Made by a program: the position numbers and the translations under genes. Positions 1-12,872 of a DNA stretch of 64,000 nucleotides are shown piece by piece. Position 1 is the stretch's first letter, and each line of letters begins with the position of its first letter. The notes below the pieces were generated by a model, which did not search any database, was not told where the DNA came from, and saw only the letters and a program-made list of their open reading frames with translations. Origin of the DNA: Endomychus coccineus (lineage: Eukaryota; Arthropoda; Insecta; Coleoptera; Endomychidae); the NCBI GenBank assembly GCA_958510875.1, contig OY294068.1:150200388-150264387 (forward strand). The letters run 5' to 3'.

Positions 1-252
1 TTTTGAACACCACTCACAATTGATTTTGTAAATCCCGGATTTGTCGAAATCGGAAATTTTAGCAAAGGTGTTGCCTAAACGGTGTTTTAGCTTGTTCTTA
101 CATCTATAAACTGGTTGTATTGCAAATTTAGGAAATAAACCTTGTAATTTATTAGTTACTGAAGAATGATAAGTGAAACTTTTAAATTTTGTTGAAGTAT
201 TTGAAGTTAATTGCTCTAATCTGGTTAGTTTTAATTTTCCAACGATTTTCAT
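1..252 (-). pseudogene. Penelope-like element fragment: linker and start of GIY-YIG domain
   Basis: The minus strand is open from an ATG at 252 to the window edge (84 codons). It reads a PLE linker region (VYRCKNKLKHRLGNT) and then the start of a GIY-YIG endonuclease with its cysteine pair (SGIYKINCEWC). In PLEs this region joins the RT to the C-terminal endonuclease that nicks the target. The YIGQT half would lie beyond the left edge, so I cannot tell whether the copy is intact. No RT domain is recognisable on its 5' side (253-600), so it is probably 5' truncated. Family assignment is firm; completeness is unknown. Confidence 0.75.
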
Positions 253-479
253 GGTGGTGGTAATTAATCACGAAAATCAAATTTGCCGTGAAACGGTGCC
301 AGGTACAAAAAAATATCAGAAGACCTCAGTTGTTTCGATTTAAATTCTGCATCGAAGTTTGTTCCTAAAAAGTAGCCATTACATGGTGATAACACATTTC
401 GGTTTAATTTATTGTTATTAAATACCTATCCTATATCTACGCCATTGGAAATAATACCGTTCTCAAATTATGTGTAAAT

Positions 480-640
480 GTGGTAACCTATCTACGCATC
501 CACGCAACCAAATTTCAATATCAATGATTATTCTATCAATTAATTATCTTCGGAGATACAAACAAAATTAGGAAATATTTTATGGAATTCAATAGGTATC
601 TCAAAAATTAGGCGTCTGTGCTTTATGTTAATAGGAACTT
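480..640. repeat. Dispersed repeat shared with 6390-6545
   Basis: This stretch and 6390-6545 share the same order of short blocks (tctacgcatc, atcttcggagataca, gcgtctgtgc, atgttaata). It runs into the first unit of the 565-bp tandem array. The other copy lies inside the LIR element at 5852-6746, so the array may have grown from part of such an element. The only reading frame here (540-722, minus) shows no recognisable domain. Confidence 0.5.
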
Positions 641-2330
641 TTTTCTCAGCCTGTATATCTTTTAATACTTTTATCACTGATAACGAAATATCTTGTTTCC
701 TTTGCGTTTTGACGAAAATCACAAGGATGAAAAAGTGTTCAGAATGACGATTTTAACAATACGTGGATATGGAAGTATCGAATTTCCCAATAATTTTCCG
801 GAAAACGAAACTGAACCGTCAAAATATGCATGGTAATATGTACTTTTTTCTAAAATGTTAAATATAATGCCTGCATTTTATTTTTTGAAAAAATTACAAC
901 AATAAAAAATGTTTTAATGCCATTTTACATGGAACCAAACTCCAAAAACATACAAATTTTCCAGAAATCGCGATAAATATCTCGTAATATCTATGTATAA
1001 TATACTTTTATTGAAAATTTTCTTTTCCAACATTATCAGCACGCCAGATATTTCGATGCTTCTAAAAAAAGGATATTATACATGGATATTACCAAAGTTT
1101 ATAAAGTTAATGTACATGCTTCTTCTTGAACATAGTTTTCTTTTAATGTTGTTTTTCCAACGTCCAATTGTGAAAATTAATTAGCATATATGTTAATAGG
1201 AACTTTTTTTCTCAGCCTGTATATCTTTTAATACTTTTGTCATTGATAACGAAATATCTCATTTCCTTTGCGTTTTACGAAAATCACAAGGATGAAAAAG
1301 TGTTCAGAATGACGATTTTAACAATACGTGGATATGGAAGTATCGAATTTCCCAATAATTTTCCGGAAAACGAAACTAAACCGTCAAAATATGCATGGTA
1401 ATATGTACTTTTTTCTAAAATGTTAAATATAATGCCTGCATTTTATTTTTTGAAAAAATTACAACAATAAAAAATGTTTTGAATGCCATTCTACATGGAA
1501 CCAAACTCCAAAAACATACAAACTTTCCAGAAATCGCGATAAATATCTCGTAATATCTATGTATAATATACTTTTATTGAAAATTTTCTTTTCCAACAGT
1601 ATCAGCACGCCAGATATTTCGATGCTTCTAAAAAAAGGATATTATACATGGATATTACCAAAGTTTATATAGTTAATGTACATGCTTCTTCTTGAACATA
1701 GTTTTCTTTTAATGTTGTTTTTCCAACGTCCAATTGTGAAAATTAATTAGCATATATGTTAATAGGAACTTTTTTTCTCAGCCTGTATATCTTTTAATAC
1801 TTTTGTCATTGATAACGAAATATCTCATTTCCTTTGCGTTTTACGGAAATCACAAGGATGAAAAAGTGTTCAGAATGACGATTTTAACAATACGTGGATA
1901 TGGAAGTATCGAATTTCCCAATAATTTTCCGGAAAACGAAACTGAACCGTCAAAATATGCATGGTAATATGTACTTTTTTCTAAAATGTTAAATATAATG
2001 CCTGCATTTTATTTTTTGAAAAAATTACAACAATAAAAAATGTTGTGAATGCCATTTTACATGGAACCAAACTCCAAAAACATACAAATTTTTTCCAAAT
2101 TTTCCAGAAATCGCGATAAATATCTCGTAATATCTATGTATAATATACTTTTATTGAAAATTTTCTTTTCCAATATTATCAGAACGCCAGATATTTCGAT
2201 GCTTCTAAAAAAAGGATATTATACATGGATATTACCAAAGTTTATAAAGTTAATGTACATGCTTCTTCTTGAACATAGTTTTCTTTTAATGTTGTTTTTC
2301 CAACGTCCAATTGTGAAAATTAATTATTGT
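626..2330. repeat. Three-copy tandem repeat, unit about 565 bp
   Basis: The same block starts at about 626, 1191 and 1757 (tgttaataggaactttttt), giving periods of 565 and 566 bp. Copies differ by scattered substitutions and small indels; copy 3 has a short insertion near 2090. Small frames recur at the same place in each unit but look like products of the repeat, not genes. Each unit contains cagcctgtata, which resembles the ends of the LIR elements elsewhere in the window. It is either a local satellite or the start of a longer array. Confidence 0.85.
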
Positions 2331-2448
2331 TTTCCTTTTTCTCGAATTATATTGTCTCTCTAATTTCATATTTTCTGAATTTTAGCTGGTATGTATGAGC
2401 TCTCAAAAAACGTCAAAGCATATCGATTCCCTTTTACCTCTTCAGAAA

Positions 2449-3840
2449 TTAACTGTAGATATAGATGACGACCCTAAAATGCTTCTCCTCGAACCACTGG
2501 GCTTTGATTCTGTCTTGCGGTTCTAGTCGCAGCCGTTCAGGGTGCCCTTTAAATAGACAGGATTGATCTGCACTCCATCTCTTTAGGGAGCCCTTGCAGC
2601 TAAGCCTGTAGACCGCCATCATTGCGAGATTCCTCATCTCCATTCACAGGGATGACACGCCCAGCAATGCTCTTAATGCTGCAGTCGGTATACACTTCCT
2701 CGTGGGTGTAATGCCTCTGAGGAAGATTTCCTTTATTCTGTCCAGTAGTTACTGGGCTGTAACCTGTTCGGTTCCTTTCCACCATACGAGAACTCCATGA
2801 CTGAGTCTTTTGATAATAATAGCTGAGTAGATCCACTGCTTAGGCTCCAAACCCCACTCCATGCTATCTTACACTGCTAAAGATTATCACAGCATTTTGG
2901 TACCTGATCTCCAATTGCTTCTGTCAGAGTAGTTTTTCTCCAAGGTTACTCCCAGATACTTTAATGTTTCGCAAAAGTCAACTGACTTACCCCCGATTAC
3001 CTTCTTCTTCAGAGGCTCGATTTTTAACCTTCTGGAGAAGATGATAATGGTACTTTTCTCTGGCTAAATGGAGTGTTTGTTCTCTCTACACCAGACTTCT
3101 GGAATTATCAAGGTTTGTTGAACAAGCTCCAGCCAAGTACCCTAGTAGGCTCATCTGGAGAGTATGTGGCGATGTCATCCGTATAACCTACCGCCTTAAT
3201 ACCAGCACGATTAAACCTTACTTATAGCTCATCCACGACCAAACTACATAAAATGGGGGAAAGAGTACCCCTCCCTCTGAACACCCTTCTGAGTATAAAA
3301 TTGCCACATCGTATAGAGGTGTCTATCTTCAAGGGTGTTCATAATCCATCCTATTAGCTCTCATGGGATATCATCTCTCCGCCGCTTGTTTAATAGAGCT
3401 CCTAGAGGTCTCTATGTCCAAGAAGGCACCAATGCAAACTCGCTTCCACTTCAGCTGCTGCTTTATAAAGCCATCGGCTGAGTGTAGGACTGTCTCGACA
3501 ATCTGCCCATCTGATGAGCATGCTGTTCCTCGTGAAGAGGGTAATGCTTCAGAGGTCCTGCCTTACAAGCCACTCTCTATTGTCTTGAACAAAAACGACG
3601 TGAGGCTTACAGGCCTGTAATCTTTGACATTTACATAGCTTTCCTTACCCGCTTTGGGAATGAAGGTCACGTGAGTTCTCTTCTACTCATTGAGCGTGTA
3701 TCCTCCCGCAATACAACCTCTAGTCAGCGGAACCAGGTCCAGACCCTTTTGCAGAAGTACTGAAAATAATTCATCAGCCCCGCACCTTACCCTACGGTCT
3801 TCGTCAAGGTCCTGCAGCTCCGATTGGAGGATTTTGGTTG
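2449..3840 (-). pseudogene. Decayed non-LTR retrotransposon (R1-like), RT and C-terminal region
   Basis: Reading the minus strand from 3840 to 2449, pieces in shifting frames match one LINE polymerase. In order they are a FIPKAGK / KDYRPVSLTSF block, GAFLDIETS (RT motif A, normally FLDIEGAFD), VGYTDDIATYSPDE (the YADD motif with A changed to T), and a post-RT block around PTAALRALLGVSSL and MAVYRLSCKGSLKRW. That last block is typical of R1/LOA/Jockey-type elements. Several frameshifts and stops separate the pieces, so it is dead. Neither the endonuclease nor a clean 3' end is visible. Confidence 0.72.
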
Positions 3841-5077
3841 TATATTATGACTATGAATAAAATAAGACTATTTTTTGACGTTTGGACAGTATATTTATAT
3901 ATTTATTTATCTTCATCAAAAATGGTTATATTAATTAGTGTTCCCATGTAATTCAGAAAAGAATATGTGCTAAGATTATTGAAATGCGTCTGCAGCCGAC
4001 TCGTGTTTCAAAATCCAATTAAAACTGCAGATAACATTGAATCGGTAGTGTGTGAAATATAAGATTATCGACCCTATTCGGTTGCGTCCGTTCTGAAGAC
4101 ATTTTACTTGATATTATAAACGTTGATACCGTATCGGGTATTTAATAATAGAAAAATTTAGGTTTCTTCACTCATCGATTATTATTCTGTTCAACGCCTC
4201 AAAAAGTTTGCAATTACGACTGTACCTATGTTTATCCATTACAAGGGGCTTTAAGTATGACAGAAGAACGGTTCCTTTTGTTGTTTATTTTATTTTATAA
4301 CATTGTGTTTTTCGATAGTTTGAGTAGACGAGTTACATTGATAATTTTTCAAATCACCTAAACTGCATTGTGTTCGTTTCCTCATATATCAAAAACTGCA
4401 GCCAATTTTTGCTAAGAAGTTGGGCTGAATCAAGTTTCTGCTAGATGTTAACGGAAGTAACGTTAAATGTGTAATACAAAATCAGAACCTATAGTGTTCA
4501 TGTAAGAGATTAATGATATGATGATGGTACCTCATTCTAATTTCCAACATTCAGTAATAAGGACTCCGGTATCTGACCCTTTGTATAAAAGTTATTAAAT
4601 TCAAGCCAGTCTGGTGCATCAAGAGTTTTCCGGTGATGGAAAATCCTTTCGATTCCTGACAAAAGATTAGTTTTCAATGCGTGCAATCTGGTTGTATCCG
4701 GTGTGCAGAATGTGGATATCGAACGTTTTCACGTAGGGCTCGCCTACATCCAAAGGTGACTAAAATCGAATAATGTACGCATGTGTTTTTAATACCACCG
4801 ATCACGACCGACATCACCATAACGGTGTACTTCCCTTATACCTACCACAGCTACGTAAATCGAATTTTAGGCTCATAGCGATACTATGTATTTTAAAACT
4901 CTGTATGCCCTTGATTTATTCGGAAACGTGAAAATAATACCCTAACCAAACAGCCTTAGACTAGCGGTAAAACTTAATCAAACTTTCAAAAATATAAGTA
5001 ACTTCAAGCCTAAATTATGCTGTAAAAACTGTTTGTACTTTCAAAGTCAATAAATAGATTTCCCTAAAAATAGAATT
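3841..5077. other. No recognisable feature
   Basis: AT-rich sequence without a long open frame or a recognisable domain. I see no clear terminal repeats. It separates the R1-like LINE from the PLE fragment. Confidence 0.5.
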
Positions 5078-5577
5078 ATGGTATCTTTAGATGTTTCAAA
5101 TATGTTTTCAAATATTTCCCCCAATGAATAAAAATATTAATATGAAAAATTCTGGAAAAATCACATACAAATCCCATATTAAAATCCGAGATGGAACAAG
5201 CTTTTGATCTTTGCCTTAGCCAAAATTATTGTCAATTTAATAACGAGTTTTTCACACAAAATAATGGATTAGCTATGGAATGTCCATTAAGTCTTCTTTT
5301 TGCAGATATTTTCATGTCTTATATTGAAGAAACTATAATGAGTTCCCCTCTAGCTAAGAAACATATTCATTGCTGGTTTAGATATGTAGATGATGTTTTA
5401 TCCTTCTTCAAAGGTACATCAGGACAATTGAATGTTTTCTTATCATTCATTAATAATATCCATCAAATCAAACGAAGCCAGGTAATTTTGAAACTATTTC
5501 CAAGTCATCCGTGGAACAAATTTCGTGACACCTTTAATCCTTCATTTAGGAGTCAAATTGACAATAATTCAGGTTAA
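5078..5577 (+). pseudogene. Penelope-like element RT fragment
   Basis: Two plus-strand frames give adjacent RT motifs of a PLE. The first (from 5078) reads MVSLDVSNMFSNIS, equivalent to the motif A segment usually seen as SLDV.SLFTNIP. After a stop and frameshift the second (5191-5577) gives FNNEFFTQNNGLAM, then FADIFMSYIE and WFRYVDDVL, the YVDD catalytic motif. The usual G after M in GxxMGxP is E here (GLAMECPLS). The frame loses similarity after about 5460. Both ends are truncated, so it is an inactive relic. Confidence 0.78.
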
Positions 5578-5851
5578 ATATGTCTTTCTGTTACAAATCT
5601 ATTAATTTATTGCATTTTGTACCTCAGGTCAGTTGTTCAATAATAATAATCACTTGAAAAAATTGAATTCAAAATTATTCGCATAAACATATTCAACTGA
5701 TAATTTTGTTCATATCCGATTTACAATTGAACATATTGATTGCGGTCATTGTTAAAAATTGATTCCTAAAAGAATTTTCAGCATTAACTAGATTTGTTCG
5801 GAGCTTTTCTCCGAATTTCCGCCTCTCAAAATTGGAGCATTGGAAATATTA

Positions 5852-6746
5852 GTCCACCGGAATTAGCATTTGAGGTCTATGTAGATAGTACAGCAATGTG
5901 ACCTATACCAAATTAAATGTAATTACATGCGAAATAAACGTATGAAAAGCGGAAGTGAAAAAAAGGGTGATTTGCGAGAAATAGATGTTTATATATCAAA
6001 ATTCAATTTTTTTTGTATTTTTTTGCATTTTTCTCTCAAAATATACATTTTAGAGAGAAAATACACGAGTGAAAAATTGTAGAGCGGAAATTTTCGATCG
6101 ATATGAGTCATTAAAATTCTCATTTAGTTCACAAGAGCGCACCAAAGTAAATATATATATATATATATATATATGTTTTTTGCATTCTTTCATGTTATGA
6201 AAATCAATAATTCTCCTCGCTGATAGAAAAATACATTTTAAGTCATACCAAATAGAAGGATTTGGCAATCAAAAGTTCAAAGAAAGGGTTATTTCCGAGA
6301 AATAGATATATTATATATATATATGTTTTTTCGTGTTTTTTTGCGTGTTTTGTCGTGTTTTGTCATTTTTCGCATTTAACTCAATAAATACGCATTATCT
6401 ACGCATCTACGGTATCAAATTTCATAGAGACATCTTAATTATCTTCGGAGATACAAAATTAAGAAATTTTTTATAAAATTGAACACTCTGCATCTCGAAA
6501 ATTAAGCGTCTGTGCATATATGTTAATAGAAACTTTTTTCTTAAAATCACATTTTCTATCGACTGTTGAAGTTCTGCTACTAAAACCTAGGACACCCTAT
6601 ACATCTATTTCTCGGAAATCATCCTTTTTTCTACTTCCGGTTTTCACAGATTTATTTCGCATGTAATTAATTCAATTTGGTATAGGTCACATTGATGTAC
6701 TATTTACTTCGACCAAAGGCCTCTCTTTTGTATAATTCCGGTGGAC
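5852..6746. mobile_element. Long-inverted-repeat element flanked by TA, 895 bp
   Basis: The left arm begins gtccaccggaatta at 5852 and the right arm ends with its complement at 6746; TA dinucleotides lie directly outside (5850-5851 and 6747-6748). Arms run at least to about 6000 and from about 6590 and are imperfect. The centre holds (TA)n runs near 6150 and 6309. There is no transposase. TA flanks suggest a Tc1/mariner-type, non-autonomous element, by analogy with the element at 52870-54962. Confidence 0.68.
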
Positions 6747-6748
6747 TA

Positions 6749-8924
6749 TATCATGTTTACCCTTTTTATTCTCAGTTGCATCACTATCTGATGGTTCAAG
6801 GACTGTAAGAAAGAATAAAAACTGTACGAATTATGTTACAAAGTCTAATTAGCCTGACAGATATTTCATGTTTTCAAACGATTGGTGCCATGCTGAACAT
6901 AGTGAAGCGATTGACGATTCCCACCCAGAGCTGTCATAGGTTGAAGAGAATAAGAATAGTATATATTTCAAATCAAAAAATTGTATGGGCAGTAGTGCCT
7001 CAGTATTGAAAAGAAACCCTGAAGTATACCTCAGTATCAATATGGGCGACTTAGATATACTTTTGCATATTAGGGCATAGCCAAAAATTTTCCAAGAGAA
7101 TATCCAGATTATATGTCTTCAAATATTGGATGATTAGGATAAGAAATTACGAATTTCGGGTAAAACTCATTCATGATAATTCCTTGTTTATCTAGTTAAG
7201 TATACCATTGTGAAAATTCCTAAACGCCCTACCCTAATTTACACGGAAACGCAGGATTACTATACTGCTTAACGTTTCTTGGTTTTCGTGTTTACAAACA
7301 TTGAACGGAACGAACTGGGGGAATTGAATCCTCTTATTAACGGATTGTAGAACATGCGAGTGAGGCTAGAGTTTGGTTTAGTATTAATGGTTTTATATCT
7401 ATTCTAAGCCGCTTAAAATATATGCCTCCATAGATAAGGCATACAGGCACGTGAAAACTCACTAAGGAAACTCTGACAAATTCTCCCAGAAAATGAATAT
7501 CCTGCATTATCACGAAATTGAAAAATCTATACGCAAGGAACAAGAGTAAGTTAGCTGGTTGTTAGCCATCTTTGAGAGTCAAAAGGATTGTCAATAGGAA
7601 TCGAACAAGTGGATTGATTGAATCAAATTCATCTCTGTGCATAAAAATAGTGGCCAAGATTGAGCGACAGGTATCACGTTATTTGTTACTTACAGGAATC
7701 ATGAAAAGAAATGAAGGCCAGATACGCTGCAAATTGTCCAGAAACAGTAGATAATCGAACTTCTGATCCAGACTGCTCTGACACTAGTTATCAAAAAGAT
7801 GTAGCATTATTTTATTCCCCAATGCCGTTTCAACAAGCAAAGATAAATGTTAGAGCAACGATTGTATATAATGCAAATTTGGACAGAATCGTCCACCCGA
7901 TCAAAAAATTTGTCGAACCGTAGTACCATAGATGGATTTGTCAATTACGCTACTTGAACTAGCTCACCCCGTGAGACGAAAAAGTGAGCTTACTGAAGAG
8001 AATATCGTCGCTGCAAAATGCCGAACAAGATCCATACACCTAGATTCGGCACCGTGCGCAACTATTGCACATCCATGCGTTCACTTTACGGATAATTTTA
8101 AGCAGATGGTGGAAATAATTCAAAATAAGCTAATCTGTTCATTAGGTTCTAATTAGCAAGTGTCCGAAAAATAATTCAACAACTCTGACAGGAGCAATTG
8201 CTTAAGCAAACGATGTTTTATAGTTTTTTGAGGATATCTCCGAAAATACAACTCGCATCGTAAAAATTGTCATTAACAATATTGTTCGTTGATAAATTTC
8301 GAATGAAAAAGACTTCATACTTTTTCCCCTCCAGGCTACAGACTTAGAGATATAGCTGCGGAACAGAAATCTCTGAGCGCTAGCTTTCCTTCTCTATATT
8401 GTCAACTCATCGAGAGCTAGTCGAGGAGGATTGCAAAATTTTTAGAAGGAATGCTAGACCGTTTTGGCCGAAAAAAAAGGCTTCAGTATATATTAAGTCT
8501 AATCAAACGATTGTTTCTTTTGTTTATTATGCTAAGTAAATTTACATCGAATTTGTAATAAAAATAGTAGCATATCATAGTATGGTGCACAGACCTTTGT
8601 CAATTCCAATGTGAGCCCAACATTTCCAAAATGGAATTAAATATTGTAAAATTCGAAGCAATTAATGTTTCCCTCTAAATCACAAAAAATCAGAAAACTA
8701 TAGTAGAATTACGTACTTTGTAAAATCTCGAATACCTGAACTGAGGAAAATTGATTTAACTACTTCTATCAGAAGTATTAACATTCCAAATCAAAATTTA
8801 AAAATAATGAAGATAATTCAAAAAAGAAAGTAACATCTGGAGTGAATAAGTTAAGTTGAGGATCTTGTCCAAACTTGTATATAGGTCAAAGTGTAATAAT
8901 AAAAATACTTCTATATTTAATGAT
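6749..8924. other. No convincing gene; only short frames
   Basis: Several frames of 60-74 codons occur (for example at 7572-7754, 7711-7923 and 7932-8156, plus), but none carries a motif I can defend. The stretch ELTEENIVAA in the last one faintly resembles the linker of a mariner-like transposase, which is not enough to call. Confidence 0.4.
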
Positions 8925-11318
8925 TTATAATGAAAGCATTTAACCTGAGACAGCTTATATATACACCTACCAGAGTCACACTAATAGATAACGTTTTTAC
9001 AAATCTTGCTCGAGATGTAGAATGTCGTGTGGAAAATCTCCCTACTGCGTTATCGGATCATCACGGCCAAATGGTGAACTACGATATTGAAGGTGAAAAT
9101 AAAAATAAAAGTTCATCTCCAAAAATTTATAAAACACTGTACAGAAAGTCTAAGCTAGAAACTTTCAGAAATATGCCAGCTAGAGAAGATTGGGGAAATT
9201 TATATAATTTTGTTTATAAGAGCTACTTCAATAATTTTGTCGGAACACTCTTAGATGCAATAAATTGTAACTTTGTCTCTGAACTAATCAATAAAAATAA
9301 AAATACATGGATAAATAAAGAAATAAATACATTGAGTGCAAAAAAACGTAAACTATATGAAGATAAGTATACAGCTTCTATTGAATATAAGACAATTTGT
9401 AAGGAGCTGAAAAAGCTAGTTAATGATTCAAAACGTAAATCGTTGAATAATTATATAGAAGATGCAGAAAACAAAAGTAAGGCAATGTGGAGTGGAATAC
9501 ATTCTATTATTACTGGTAAAACTGCAAAACCGGACACTTCAAATTTTACAAATTCAAATGGAGATTATAGACACAACGTAGATATCTTAAATGCTTAAAA
9601 TCAATACTAACGAGAAAATTAATAATAGCAACTTTTATCTTTTTTCTACTTGCATAGAGGAAATAACCAACATAATAAAATCTCTAAAAAACACAAACTC
9701 AGTAGGGTATGATCAGATTCCAATTAAATTGATCAAACATTATCAACAATTGTCTGAGTCAGGGCACATTTCCAGATGAGTTGAAACTTGCTCAGATTCT
9801 CCCTATTCATAAGAAGGGACCAACAAATATTATTTCAAATTATAGACCTATTTCTCTGCTAAGTAATTTTAGCAAAATGTTTGAAAAAATCATATGCACA
9901 AGACTAACAAAGTTTCTAGAGAGGCATAACGTAATATCCGAAACACAAAATGGATTTAGAAAAGGTACATCTACTAGTACAACTGTATATCAAACTCTTC
10001 GAAGAATTATAAGCTCGCTCAACGATAACAACTCAACTCTGTTAATGTGCCTTGACTTGAGCAAAGCATTTGACAGTGTGGACCATAATATTTTATTAAA
10101 TACATTGGAAATGCATGGTGTGAGGGGAATAATACTGAGCCTATTTAGATCATACCTATCAAATCGCTACCAATATGTAATCAGCAGAGATAAATTAGGA
10201 AATCTAGTTAGATCAGAAAAGTTTGAAATATACAAGGGAGTACCACAGGGATCAGTGTTGGGGCCTCTTTTGTACGTAGTATATACAAATGACCTACCTG
10301 ATTATCTGCTGGACAGTTCTGAACAGTTTGCTGATGAAACGTCGATTACACTTTCAGTTTCTCCGTCTGAAGACGTGAGGATTTTTGAAACTCTATCATC
10401 AAGGGCAAATAGTTGGTTCTCTGACAATAATTTAAAAATGAACTGTGACAAAACACAGTTAGTGCAATTTAATTATCAACCAAACAAGGAAATTATACTT
10501 AACAACTCTGTAGACACCCTCAAATCTGTGCGGTATTGTCATTTTCTGGGTATTACCAATGATTCAAGGCTTGACAGGTCCATGCAGTTTGACAAGGTAG
10601 CGAAATCTCTATCAAGGCAATGTTTTGCACTAAGAACTATTTCAGTACTAGTAAATATTCAAGCCTCCATGACTGCCTATCATGCTATGTCCAGTCTACT
10701 TTAAAATGTGGAATAGTTTTTTGGGGCAACTCGGGCGACGTTCAGAGGTTGTTCGCTCTTCAAAAAAGATGTGCTAGATGTATATTTAAGTTGCCTCAGA
10801 GAGTATGTTGTAAACTGTATTTCGTAGAGAATGGAATACTTACCTCACATAGCTTATAGATTTATGAGGTAGTGATCTTTGTTTGCAAAAATTGGGAAAT
10901 ATTCAGAGACTACTTACAGAAACATGATCATGGCACAAGTTATAAGAACAACTATAAGTGCAATAAATTGAACTAAACGTGTCAACTATCCTCAAAATAT
11001 TCAATAAATTACCTTCATCACTGCAGAAACTGCCTACTCTAATCTTGAAAAACAAGTTAAAGAAAATACTCATTCATAAAGCATACTATAGGCTTAATGA
11101 TTATTTAACTGATCCCCATATAGTTATTCTTTGAAATGTTTCTCATATTCCATAGAGTATGCTATTGCATATCTGTAGAATAATTTTACCAATTTTAATT
11201 ATTGAATATTTCATTTTATTGCAGCGTTATATTTTAACTATTTACCTGTTATCTGACGTGTTCTAAGCCACTTGGAGGCATATCTGTGAAGTTGAACGAT
11301 CGATCTATCGATCTATAG
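8925..11318 (+). pseudogene. CR1/L2-like LINE, 5' truncated: endonuclease end, RT, C-terminus
   Basis: The first frame (8930-9598) starts in the end of an apurinic-type endonuclease (YTPTRVTLIDNVFTN, then ALSDHH). Frame changes near 9595 and 9770 lead into the RT (9781-10704): ILPIHKKG, NYRPISLLSNFSK, LDLSKAFDSVDH (motif A), GVPQGSVLGPLLY (motif B) and QFADETSI (motif C). The second aspartate of the catalytic FADD is glutamate. After another frameshift (10620-10859) and near 11000-11110 the C-terminal block (KLPSSLQKLP, KAYYRLNDYL) follows. An 8-bp repeat (cgatctat) at 11299-11316 may be the 3' terminal microsatellite typical of CR1-type elements. Clearly inactive. Confidence 0.82.
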
Positions 11319-11345
11319 TATATCCATAGTGTAAACTCCTTTATA

Positions 11346-12870
11346 CACACATCAAAAAAATCTAGGGGTCAGCGATATTTTTAGGGTTTCGTCACTTGGT
11401 AATGGGAAATTCAATACAATTTTTGTTACCCACGTAGAACATAATCTTTTGCCACATAATTTATTTATAATTTCATACAAAGTTTGCAAATCAATTGAAT
11501 GCTTTAATCTAACTGAAAAGAGTGAAAAATTCGAATTCAATGCACTTAGGATTCTGAGCAAAAAAATTGTCACTGGTCAATGTCTAATACAGAGTGTGTC
11601 CAACGCGATTGTTCAAAACTGCCCTACATCGATTTGGTAAGCTGAGAATAAGGTTATCGATGCTTTCCTGATCAATCACATTCCATTCTTCAACCAGAGT
11701 ATGGAACAATTGATTTCGTGTCTGGAAGGGAATGTTACGCCTTAAAATTTTTCTGTCAAGCAAATCCCACACATGCTCAATCGGATTCAGGTCTGGCGAT
11801 TGAGCAGGCCAATCCAAAAAACTCATCCAAGTAATTTTTCACGATCGCGGCGGTATGAGGGCGCGCATTGTCATGCATGAAGATGAAGTTTTCACCTACT
11901 GCAGCTGCATACGGAATGACAAATGGTTCTAATATCAGGTCCCTATATCAAAGAGCATTTAAAAACCTCTCCAGCAATACGAGGTCGCTTCTTCCGCCAA
12001 TGCTGATACCACCCCAAACCATCACCGTTCCGCCTTGGTAGCTGTGAACTTCCTGTGCAGTCCTAAGTCTCCAAACATTTCCAGGTTGTCTCCATACACG
12101 AGTACGTCTAGTATCTGGACGTAAACCGAATCTCGATTCATCACTAAACAACACAGGAGTCCATTCTTGCACGCCCCATCCGATGTGATTTCTAGCCCAG
12201 ACTATTCGGGCCTCGCGATTTCCTCTGGATAATGGTGGAGCTCTCCATGGACGCCTGGCACGTAAATTGGACTCGTGTAGTATATTTCTCTCAGTTTGGT
12301 CACTTATCTGTATATGGTGAGCGCTTCTGAGTTACGAACTTAGTTGACCTGCCGTGTGGGTTGGATTTCTCAGAGCTTGAATTCTCAGAAATCTGTCCTG
12401 TGCCACCGTTGTTATTCCGGTAGGGCCAGTATGTTGCTCTCTAACATCACCAGTTTGATTATGACGAATCCATAAACGACTTATAGTGGACTGGTTAGTC
12501 CCTAATTCATTGGCAACAACCCTCTGCGACATTCCAGCTTGGAGCATTCCAATGACCCTTAAGTGCACGTCTCTCTGAAGGTGATTACGTTCCATACTTT
12601 AGACAAACAACACTACTCAAAATTTTCAATAATTACCATTCGCTGGTCGGATAACATCTGATTTGATCTGATGAATGAGACAAGGAACGACATGAAGAAA
12701 ATGAATAGTCGTTGGAAAAAAGAGGAACACATGCCATGATGTTCAAAATGATGAAAAAGTATTGTGTAAATAACAAACAAAGATCTGCAACGCGATAATG
12801 CCACGTGGATCTCCGAGAATTAACAAACAATCCCAAAATATGCTTGACCCTTAGATTCTTTTGATGTGTG
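11346..12870 (-). mobile_element. Complete Tc1-type DNA transposon with TIRs and TA target repeats
   Basis: Left end cacacatcaaaaaaatctag and right end (reverse complement) cacacatcaaaagaatctaa match over about 35 bp with a few differences. TA lies directly outside both ends (11344-11345 and 12871-12872). The 1525-bp length and a single internal transposase frame on the minus strand fit the Tc1 family. The element is structurally whole but its gene is broken (see the transposase entry). Confidence 0.88.
11584..12595 (-). pseudogene. Tc1-family transposase, disrupted
   Basis: From 12595 the protein begins MERNHLQRDVHLRVIGML with a paired-like helix-turn-helix (MSQRVVANELGTNQSTISRL). The frame continues through a TAA near 12332 into NLRARRPW, VLFSDESRFGL (first catalytic Asp) and VMVWGGIS. 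A TGA then follows FLNAL near 11950, HDNARPHT carries the second Asp, and a frameshift separates this from WPAQSPDLNPIEHVWDLL, where the final Glu (DD34E) is kept. All three catalytic residues are recognisable, but two in-frame stops and one frameshift prevent a full product. Confidence 0.88.
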
Positions 12871-12872
12871 TA

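Noticed and set aside
626..2330. CRISPR-like or phage-like array
   Set aside because: Units are about 565 bp with no short direct repeats and spacers, and the rest of the window is eukaryotic transposon sequence.
2600..2836. Apparent RNase H start (VYTDCSIK) in a minus-strand frame of the R1-like LINE
   Set aside because: Another frame over the same bases reads the post-RT block PTAALRALLGVSSL, which fits this position in the element, so the RNase H-like string is a chance frame.
7932..8156. 74-codon frame with ELTEENIVAA, faintly like a mariner-type linker
   Set aside because: Only a few residues fit and no neighbouring domain supports it.
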